Of a stretch of 10,842 nucleotides of DNA, positions 5,509 to 10,842 are shown one piece after another. Numbering within the stretch: position 1 is the stretch's first letter; every line of letters starts with the position of its first letter. The DNA comes from Gammaproteobacteria bacterium (GTDB taxonomy: Bacteria > Pseudomonadota > Gammaproteobacteria > Competibacterales > Competibacteraceae). The stretch covers positions 1-10,842 of the forward strand of contig JAIFNF010000326.1 of the NCBI GenBank assembly GCA_020047885.1, given 5' to 3'. The notes below the pieces were generated by a model that was given only the letters and a program-made list of their open reading frames with translations, was not told the origin of the DNA and did not search any database. Position numbers and translations under genes: made by a program.

Positions 5509-7323
5509 ATGAACATCCCACAGAATAGTTTGGTGCTGTACAAAAACGGTCCCGCCCGGGTCGCCGCGCTCGGTGACAAGCTGGATATCGAACTGGACGA
5601 TGGCCGGTCGTTGCGGGTGCGGCCCAAGGATGTGCTGTTGCTGCATCCCGGGCCGTTGCGCTCGCCACGGGACCTGGGGGAATTGCCTGCCGGTGAAGTC
5701 GAAGCGGCCTGTGAGCTGCTGGAGGGCGGTCAGACGACTTTATCGGAACTAGCCGAACTGGTTTATGGCGCGTACACCCCGACGACCGCCTGGGCGGCCT
5801 GGCGGCTGGTGGATGAAGGGCTGTATTTTCAGGGGACGCCGGAGGTGATCAACGTCCGGCTGCTGGCGGAAGTGGAACAGGAACGGCGGATTCGGGAGGC
5901 GAAAGCGGCGGAACGGGAGGCCTGGAATGGCTTTCTGCAACGAGCCAAAGCCGGGCGCTGCGCTTCGGAAGATGCCCGTTATCTGCTGGAAGTCGAGGAA
6001 CTGAGTTGGGGAGAACGTGAGCAGAGCCGGGTGTTACAGGCGCTGGAAATCAATCAGACGCCGGAAAGCGCTCACGCGTTGCTGTTGCGGTTGGGTCATT
6101 GGAATGAATCACACAACCCTTGGCCGCGGCGAACCGGGGCCACTTTGGGGCAGCCCACCGCTCCGCTGGGAGAATTGCCGCAGGAAGCGCGGCGGGATTT
6201 AACCGGCTTGCCTGCCTTCGCGATTGACGACGAAGGCAATCTTGATCCCGACGATGCGCTGAGTCTGGACGGTAATCGGTTGTGGGTGCATGTCGCGGAT
6301 GTGGCGGCGCTGATTCCGCCCGACTGTCCGGCGGATATTGAGGCGCGGGGGCGCGGGGCGACGTTGTATTTACCGGAAACGACCCACCCGATGTTGCCAG
6401 AAGCGGTGGTACAGCAACTGGGTTTGGGACTGCTGGAGGTGTCGCCGGCGCTGTCGTTCGGGTTGAGCCTCGATGCGGATGGCGTGGTCATCGATGTCGA
6501 GGTGGTGCCCAGTTGGGTACGGGTGCAGCGCTTGACTTATGAGTACGTCGAAGCCCGGCTGGATGAGGAGCCGTTTCGGAGTCTGTATGAGTTGGCGGAA
6601 CGGCATCAGGCGCGTCGCCACGCTCGGGGGGCGATTTTCCTCGATCTGCCGGAAGTGAAGATGCGCGTCCGTGAGGGTCAGGTGGATATTCAACCCTTGC
6701 CCCGGTTGCGCAGCCGGATGTTGGTGGCCGAGGCGATGGTGATGGCCGGTGAAGCGGCGGCCCGGTTTGCGTTGCAGCGAGAATTACCGTTTCCCTTTAC
6801 GACGCAGGAGCCGGTGGAGGCGGCGGATCAGCGGCCGGTCAGTCTGGCGGCGATGTACGGATTGCGGCGCACGATGCGAGCGCGTCAGTACAGCAGTTTG
6901 CCGGGGCCACATGGCGGGCTGGGGCTGGAGGTGTATTGTCAGGCGACCAGTCCGCTGCGGCGTTATCTGGATCTGGTGGCGCATCAGCAGTTACGCGCCT
7001 TTTTGCGCGGCGCTGATCCGCTGGATGCCCAAGCGATTGTGGCGCGGGTGGGGGCGGCGGAAGCGGTGGCCTCCGGGGTGCGCCGGGCCGAGCGGCTGTC
7101 CCGTCAGCATTGGACGGTGGCCTATCTCCAGCAGCATCCCGGTTGGCAGGGCGAGGGGGTGTTGGTCGAGAAGCGGATGCCGCGTGGTCTGGTACTGATT
7201 CCGGCGCTGGGTCTGGAAACACGGGTGAAGGTGGGGGAGAACGTGGAGCCGGACAGTGTGTTGCCCTTGCGCTTGACCGGGATCGCCCTGCCGGAACGCG
7301 AGGCGTATTTCCGGGTGGGGTGA
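5509..7323 (+). CDS. RNB-domain (RNase II-family) exoribonuclease
   Basis: About 604 residues, predicted to degrade RNA processively 3' to 5' in the cytoplasm. The N-terminus (1-45) looks like a small beta-barrel, followed by a helical winged-helix-like part (about 60-200) instead of the two cold-shock domains of E. coli RNase II/R. This resembles cyanobacterial and plastid-type RNB proteins. The RNB core has the Mg-binding aspartates D240, D246, D248 and D249, spaced exactly as D201/D207/D209/D210 of RNase II. The RNA-contacting SPLRRYLDLVAHQQL includes R484-R485. A short S1-like tail closes the protein. The ATG at 5509 was chosen because the in-frame stretch before it runs through a palindromic repeat and a promoter-like site and has no family resemblance. 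I cannot tell rnb from rnr orthology, so no symbol is given. Confidence 0.9.
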   Translation: MNIPQNSLVLYKNGPARVAALGDKLDIELDDGRSLRVRPKDVLLLHPGPLRSPRDLGELPAGEVEAACELLEGGQTTLSELAELVYGAYTPTTAWAAWRLVDEGLYFQGTPEVINVRLLAEVEQERRIREAKAAEREAWNGFLQRAKAGRCASEDARYLLEVEELSWGEREQSRVLQALEINQTPESAHALLLRLGHWNESHNPWPRRTGATLGQPTAPLGELPQEARRDLTGLPAFAIDDEGNLDPDDALSLDGNRLWVHVADVAALIPPDCPADIEARGRGATLYLPETTHPMLPEAVVQQLGLGLLEVSPALSFGLSLDADGVVIDVEVVPSWVRVQRLTYEYVEARLDEEPFRSLYELAERHQARRHARGAIFLDLPEVKMRVREGQVDIQPLPRLRSRMLVAEAMVMAGEAAARFALQRELPFPFTTQEPVEAADQRPVSLAAMYGLRRTMRARQYSSLPGPHGGLGLEVYCQATSPLRRYLDLVAHQQLRAFLRGADPLDAQAIVARVGAAEAVASGVRRAERLSRQHWTVAYLQQHPGWQGEGVLVEKRMPRGLVLIPALGLETRVKVGENVEPDSVLPLRLTGIALPEREAYFRVG

Positions 7324-7398
7324 TGATCATTCTAAGGTGGGGGATTTAGCGCAAGCGGTGGCTATATATACTGGGCACTGCCATAAACTGAACATTGT

Positions 7399-7480
7399 GA
7401 TCCGCAGATGAACGCAGATGAACGCAGATGAACGCAGATGAACGCAGATGAACGCAGATGAACGCAGATGAACGCAGATC
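7399..7480. repeat. Tandem decamer repeat array
   Basis: AACGCAGATG is repeated perfectly six times from 7411 to 7470. A seventh copy at 7471-7480 ends in C, and a partial unit CGCAGATG sits at 7403-7410. The array is bounded by GATCCGC on the left and GCAGATC on the right, which are near-inverted ends with one mismatch. The 10-bp period is close to one DNA helical turn. From general knowledge, the GCAGATGAACGCAGATG motif occurs as a dispersed intergenic repeat in many unrelated bacterial genomes. Open frames through it are repeat artefacts. Confidence 0.9.
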
Positions 7481-7572
7481 AAAACCAGCAAAGACGCTTG
7501 GCGACCTTGGCGGTTCAAAAAGTCAAGTTATGAAGTTATGACGGCGGGCAGTATCACTCAACGAACTGGCGG
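7481..7572. other. Spacer between the decamer array and the Rpn remnant
   Basis: No gene is seen. The stretch CTTGGCGACCTTGGCGG (7498-7514) contains two CTTGGCG copies 10 bp apart, a motif often found beside the decamer repeat in dispersed intergenic repeats. AAGTTATG occurs twice in direct tandem (7525-7532 and 7533-7540) just before Rpn-like coding sequence begins. Confidence 0.5.
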
Positions 7573-8199
7573 TTGCGTGAACATTTCTCGGATCTGCTCT
7601 ATCGCGTGGAATTGCGCACGGGTGGGCAAGTGTATGTTTATGTGCTGCTGGAGCATATCGAGGGTTTTAAAACCTACCTGCTTGATTTTCATTACGAATT
7701 GTTTGATGTGACGCTACAGGACGATCAGGCGATTCAGGGGCAGGTCGCCCTGCTACTGTTCAAATATATCCTTCGGCCTGAACTGCACGACCGCCTGCCG
7801 GAGATTTTTGGCCTGTTGCAGGAACTGGGGAATAAACAGACCGGACTGGAATATCTACAGGTGCTGTTGCGCTATGTCGTGGCAGGCGCGGAGAATTTGA
7901 GTGAAGAAATATTGCGGCGCGCCGTAGATGCCGCGTTGAGTCAATCGGAGGGTAAGACTATGGCGACACTGGCAGAAGTGTGGATACAGCAGGGATTTGA
8001 AAAAGGCCCTCAACAGGCACGCATCAATGCGGTGCCTAAGAGTGTTCTGGACGTTTTGGAAGCGCGATTTCGCGTAGTCCCTGACGATCTCACCCAAATA
8101 CTGTTTAAAGTAAACGATACCGATCAAGCTAAAAGCTTATTACGAGAGGCTGCCCGAGCATCGACACTGACGGATTTTCCGCGCAGGCTGGTTCATTAG
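7573..8199 (+). pseudogene. Rpn/transposase_31-family nuclease remnant, N-terminally truncated with internal deletion
   Basis: The 208-residue frame is clearly of the Rpn (recombination-promoting nuclease, PD-(D/E)XK, PF04754-like) family but incomplete. It opens with REHFSDLLYRVELRTGGQVYVYVLLEH, which in full-length members lies some 60 residues in. The upstream part (the D-x-x-F/Y-K-x-L-F region) is missing. Directly after LLEH it jumps to YLLDFHYELFDVT, which normally follows about 80-100 residues later, so the central nuclease segment is lost in frame. The C-terminal half is intact in character: IQGQVALLLFKYI, LEYLQVLLRYVV, and the tail MATLAEVWIQQGFEKG...SVLDVLEARF. The frame begins with TTG, has no good ribosome site, and is open back to 7534. 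It ends shortly before ampG. Deletion sizes are from memory of the family. It might still be translated, but nuclease activity is unlikely. Confidence 0.72.
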
Positions 8200-8216
8200 A
8201 GAAAGGGAAGATGGCA

Positions 8217-9497
8217 ATGCCATTAGCAGCGAAACGCTCCACCCGCGACATCCTGCGGGTTTTCTTCAGTGGCCGAATGCTGACGGCGTTGCTGATGGGA
8301 TTTTCCTCCGGCCTGCCGCTACTCCTGGCGACCGGTTCGGTGCTGCAAGCCTGGTTGAAAGAAGCTGGGGTTGATCTGGGCACCATTGGCCTGTTTGCCT
8401 TGGTCGGCCTGCCCTACACCCTGAAATTTCTGTGGGCGCCGCTGCTGGATCGCTTCGCGCCCCTGTCCGGCATGGGCCGGCGGCGCGGCTGGTTGTTGCT
8501 GATTCAGGTGACGCTGATTGCCGCGATTGCCGGGCTGGGGCTGACCGATCCAACGCAAAGTCTGCCGCTGGTCACGCTGGCCGCCTTTCTCACCGCATTC
8601 TTCTCCGCTTCCCAGGACATCGTGATTGACGCCTACCGCCGCGAGTCCCTGGCTGATGATGAACAGGGGCTGGGCGCTTCGCTGTACGTCAACGGCTATC
8701 GGGTAGGAATGCTCCTCTCTTCCGGCGGCGGCCTGATTCTAGCCGATGTCATCCCGTTCCAGGCGGTGTACTGGGTCATGGCGATAGCGATGCTGCCCGG
8801 CCTGATCACCACCCTGTTCTGTGTGGAACCGCCCGTCGCTGCCGGTGCGCCCCGAACGTTGCGCGATGCAGTGGTGCAGCCCTTCGCCGAATACTTTTCC
8901 CGCCAGGATGCTGTGCTGATTCTGCTGTTTGTACTGCTGTACAAGGTGGGCGAGATGATGGCCAGCCAGATGACCACGCCGTTCTATCTGGATCTAGCCT
9001 TCACCAAGACCGAGATTGGCACGGTCGTCAAATTGTTCGGTTTCTGGGCCACAGTGATCGGCGGGCTGATCGGCGGGGTGTTGATTCTGCGGATCGGGCT
9101 GTACCGGTCGCTGTGGATGTTTGGCGTGTTGCAGGCCATTGGACTAATCGGCTTCGTGATTCTGGCCCGGCTCGGCCATAGTTTGCCGGGGCTGGCGCTG
9201 GCTATCTCCAGTGAAAACCTGTTCAGCGGCATGGCGACGACCGCGTATGTGGCTTTCATGGCGACACTGACGAACCGAAAATTTACCGCCACTCAATACG
9301 CTCTGTTGAGCAGTTTGATGGGCATTCCCCGGGTCATTGTGAACACGCCCACTGGCTATCTGGCGGAATGGCTGGGCTGGGAAGGCTTCTTCCTGTTCTG
9401 TATGGCGGCTACTGTTCCGGGTCTGTGGCTATTGACCCGGTTTCGGTCGTGGATGGAGACCGGCGAGGACAAGGCCGCTACGTCAACGCCAGGGTAG
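8217..9497 (+). CDS. ampG: AmpG-family muropeptide permease (MFS)
   Basis: A 12-helix-like major facilitator of about 426 residues in the inner membrane. AmpG imports anhydro-muropeptides (GlcNAc-anhMurNAc peptides) from the periplasm for cell-wall recycling, and in some bacteria this feeds AmpR-controlled beta-lactamase induction. Family marks are GFSSGLPLLLATGSVLQAWL in helix 1, GLPYTLKFLWAPLLDR after helix 2, the GRRRGW loop, SQDIVIDAYRRE after helix 4, and ENLFSGMATTAYVAFMATL late in the protein. E. coli AmpG is longer (491 residues). I prefer the ATG at 8217 because the AAGGGA ribosome site (about 8203-8208) is 8 nt away; the ATG at 8211 would be only 2 nt from it. The 3' end overlaps the convergent acetyltransferase gene by 20 bp. 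Confidence 0.88.
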   Translation: MPLAAKRSTRDILRVFFSGRMLTALLMGFSSGLPLLLATGSVLQAWLKEAGVDLGTIGLFALVGLPYTLKFLWAPLLDRFAPLSGMGRRRGWLLLIQVTLIAAIAGLGLTDPTQSLPLVTLAAFLTAFFSASQDIVIDAYRRESLADDEQGLGASLYVNGYRVGMLLSSGGGLILADVIPFQAVYWVMAIAMLPGLITTLFCVEPPVAAGAPRTLRDAVVQPFAEYFSRQDAVLILLFVLLYKVGEMMASQMTTPFYLDLAFTKTEIGTVVKLFGFWATVIGGLIGGVLILRIGLYRSLWMFGVLQAIGLIGFVILARLGHSLPGLALAISSENLFSGMATTAYVAFMATLTNRKFTATQYALLSSLMGIPRVIVNTPTGYLAEWLGWEGFFLFCMAATVPGLWLLTRFRSWMETGEDKAATSTPG

Positions 9498-10050
9498 CGA
9501 TCATCAACTCCGCATCCTCCGGGCAGGTGCGGACGGTGAACCTCATCGCCCGGCACAATTCCAGCATCGGTGCATTGTCCTGTGACATCGTGCCGTAAAG
9601 TTCCCGGAGACCCCGGTTGCGGGCGTCATCCATCAGCCGTCGCAACAGCAGACTGCTCAACCCCATGCCGGTCGCTTCCTGGAGCAGAATGATGGCGAAC
9701 TCAGCGCGTTCCCGGTTCGGGTCGCTGATCATCCGCGCCACGCCGCAAATGGCCAACGCCTGGGTTGGACGCTGCCGAAACGCCACCAGCGCCATGTCCC
9801 GGTCATAGTCTATTTGGGTGAGCCGCACCGCCTCAGCCGGGGTCAACTCCTTGATGGTATGCATAAATCGCATCCGGATCGCTTCAGGCGACAATCGGGC
9901 GAAACCGGCGATAAAGGCGGGTGCATCCTCCGGACGCACCGGGCGAATCAACAGCGTCGAACCATCCGGCAAGTCCAGGGTTTCTTCCAGCTCGGCAGGA
10001 TAGGGCCGATGCGCCGGTTGCGGGTTCGTCGAACGTTCCGCGTCAGACAT
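9478..10050 (-). CDS. GNAT-family N-acetyltransferase (Pat C-terminal-domain-like)
   Basis: A 190-residue GNAT protein. The segment [56 protein letters not shown] closely resembles the GNAT domain at the C-terminus of the bacterial protein acetyltransferase Pat/YfiQ, but here it stands alone without the NDP-forming acyl-CoA-synthetase-like domains. The acetyl-CoA pyrophosphate loop is ATGMGL in [19 protein letters not shown]. The start at 10050 is chosen because ATGTCTGA overlaps the cysH stop by 8 bp; a frame extension upstream to 10083 lies wholly inside cysH. It would be co-transcribed and coupled with cysH. It probably acetylates a protein lysine or a small amine, but the substrate is unknown. 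The stop overlaps ampG by 20 bp, tail to tail. Confidence 0.83.
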   Translation of the reverse strand: MSDAERSTNPQPAHRPYPAELEETLDLPDGSTLLIRPVRPEDAPAFIAGFARLSPEAIRMRFMHTIKELTPAEAVRLTQIDYDRDMALVAFRQRPTQALAICGVARMISDPNRERAEFAIILLQEATGMGLSSLLLRRLMDDARNRGLRELYGTMSQDNAPMLELCRAMRFTVRTCPEDAELMIATLALT

Positions 10051-10780
10051 GCTCGTGCAGGCCACACTCGCGCTTGAGGCCAAAGAACCGGGTTTCTTCC
10101 GGACTCATGCCGTCCACCAGGCGCCGGGTGGTATGCACATCGCCAATCGAGACATAGCCCTGCTCCCAGAGCGGGTGATAGGGCAGCCCGTGTTGGCTCA
10201 GATAGCGGTAAACGTCGCGGTCGGTCCAGTCGATAATCGGGTGAATCTTGCAGCGGCCATTCCGCCACAACAGCACATCGAGTTGCTGGCGACTCTTGGC
10301 TTGCTGCCGCCGGAGGCCGGAAATCCAGGCCGCTGCCTCCAGATCGCGCAAGGCCCGCTGCATCGGCTCGACCTTGTTCAGATGGTTATAGCGATCCAGG
10401 CCTTCCAGCCCCTGCTCCCAGAGCTTGCCATAGCGGGCTTCCTGCCAGGCTGGGCCAATCGGGGCGCGGTAGATGCAAAGATTCAGCGATAACCGTTCCG
10501 CCAGTGCATCGATGAACTGATAAGTTTCGGGAAACAGGTAGCCGGTGTCGATCAGTACCACTGGCATATCCGGGCACTGCTGCGTCGCCAGATGCAGACA
10601 GACCGCGGACTGGGCGCCAAAACTGGAGGTCATCACGATCCGGTCAGGGAAATTCTCCAATCCCCACGCCACCCGTTGCTCAGCGGTCTGCGCCTCCAGT
10701 TCACGGTTCATCGCCTCCAGATCGAACCGGGGTTGATCGGCGTTTTGTGGCAAAACGGTCTGCGCCGGGGTCCGGGACAT
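10043..10780 (-). CDS. cysH: Phosphoadenosine phosphosulfate (PAPS) reductase
   Basis: A cytoplasmic enzyme of 245 residues that reduces PAPS to sulfite and PAP with thioredoxin or glutaredoxin in assimilatory sulfate reduction. The nucleotide-binding loop is MTSSFGAQ (about 50-57). Other family marks are [42 protein letters not shown], and the C-terminal KRECGLHEH with catalytic C239, the same position as in E. coli. The CC and CxxC cysteines that bind the [4Fe-4S] cluster of APS reductases are absent ([11 protein letters not shown] at the first site), so this is the PAPS-specific type and the genome should encode APS kinase elsewhere. AAGGA at 10790-10794 lies 9 nt before the ATG. The end overlaps the GNAT gene. 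No cysI/cysJ is in view. Confidence 0.95.
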   Translation of the reverse strand: MSRTPAQTVLPQNADQPRFDLEAMNRELEAQTAEQRVAWGLENFPDRIVMTSSFGAQSAVCLHLATQQCPDMPVVLIDTGYLFPETYQFIDALAERLSLNLCIYRAPIGPAWQEARYGKLWEQGLEGLDRYNHLNKVEPMQRALRDLEAAAWISGLRRQQAKSRQQLDVLLWRNGRCKIHPIIDWTDRDVYRYLSQHGLPYHPLWEQGYVSIGDVHTTRRLVDGMSPEETRFFGLKRECGLHEHV

Positions 10781-10842
10781 TACAGCGTTTCCTTATCGTG
10801 CGGGCGGGTCGTGGATAGCGTACAGCCTGAATATCTGACTAT
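10781..10842 (-). promoter_or_regulatory. cysH leader with ribosome binding site
   Basis: On the minus strand AAGGA (complement of 10790-10794) lies 9 nt upstream of the cysH ATG, an ideal Shine-Dalgarno placement that fixes this start. The rest of the 62 bp has no confident promoter or CysB-type site, and the window ends here. Confidence 0.6.

Noticed and set aside
6096..7330. Long minus-strand and other-frame open stretches inside the RNase gene
   Set aside because: High-GC shadow frames rich in Arg and Pro, opposite a gene with intact catalytic motifs.
7399..7480. CRISPR-like array
   Set aside because: Units are 10 bp, head to tail, with no unique spacers and no cas genes nearby.
7327..7518. 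Minus-strand open frame reading repeated ICVHLRSSAF
   Set aside because: It is the translation of the decamer repeat array (30 bp giving 10 residues), with no ribosome site or family; a repeat artefact.
10051..10083. Upstream start for the acetyltransferase
   Set aside because: The extra 11 codons lie entirely within cysH; the ATG overlapping the cysH stop is the more natural coupled start.

Overview
The window looks like chromosomal DNA from a moderately GC-rich gammaproteobacterium. The evidence is a thioredoxin-type PAPS reductase lacking the APS-reductase cysteine pairs, an AmpG-type muropeptide carrier, a Pat-like GNAT domain, an Rpn/transposase_31 remnant, and dispersed palindromic and decamer repeats. 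A Competibacter-like or other environmental lineage would fit, but I cannot prove this from the sequence.

Left block (1-4215, minus strand). In transcription order this reads bioB, a DHH/DHHA1 phosphoesterase gene, an EAL-domain c-di-GMP phosphodiesterase gene, then bioA. The gaps are about 31, 71-86 and 18 bp, so they are probably co-transcribed. BioB and BioA are biotin-pathway enzymes. The two genes between them are not known biotin genes and look more AT-rich. As a pair they could carry out successive steps of cyclic-di-GMP breakdown (EAL: c-di-GMP to pGpG; DHH: a possible pGpG or short-oligonucleotide hydrolase). The last bioA codons run into a hairpin-rich stretch at the window edge (1-88) that resembles the right end of an IS200/IS605-type (TnpB) element.

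Middle block (4216-7323, plus strand). A 104-bp divergent intergenic region separates bioB from an azlC-azlD pair (branched-chain amino-acid exporter, ATGA overlap). A short spacer follows, with a perfect 22-bp palindrome and a candidate extended -10 promoter, and then an RNB-family exoribonuclease of about 604 residues.

Right block (7324-10842). After the RNase gene comes a tandem 10-bp repeat array, then an Rpn-family nuclease remnant that lacks its N-terminus and an internal segment. Next is an AmpG-family permease on the plus strand. Its 3' end overlaps convergently with a minus-strand cysH-GNAT pair, in which the acetyltransferase start codon overlaps the end of cysH by 8 bp, suggesting translational coupling.

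Most of the window is ordinary metabolism. The places that deserve a second look are the EAL-DHH pair inside the biotin cluster, the IS605-like structured end that supplies the bioA stop codon, the decamer array beside the decayed Rpn gene, and the cysH-GNAT coupling. I see no tRNA, rRNA, CRISPR array or complete mobile element.
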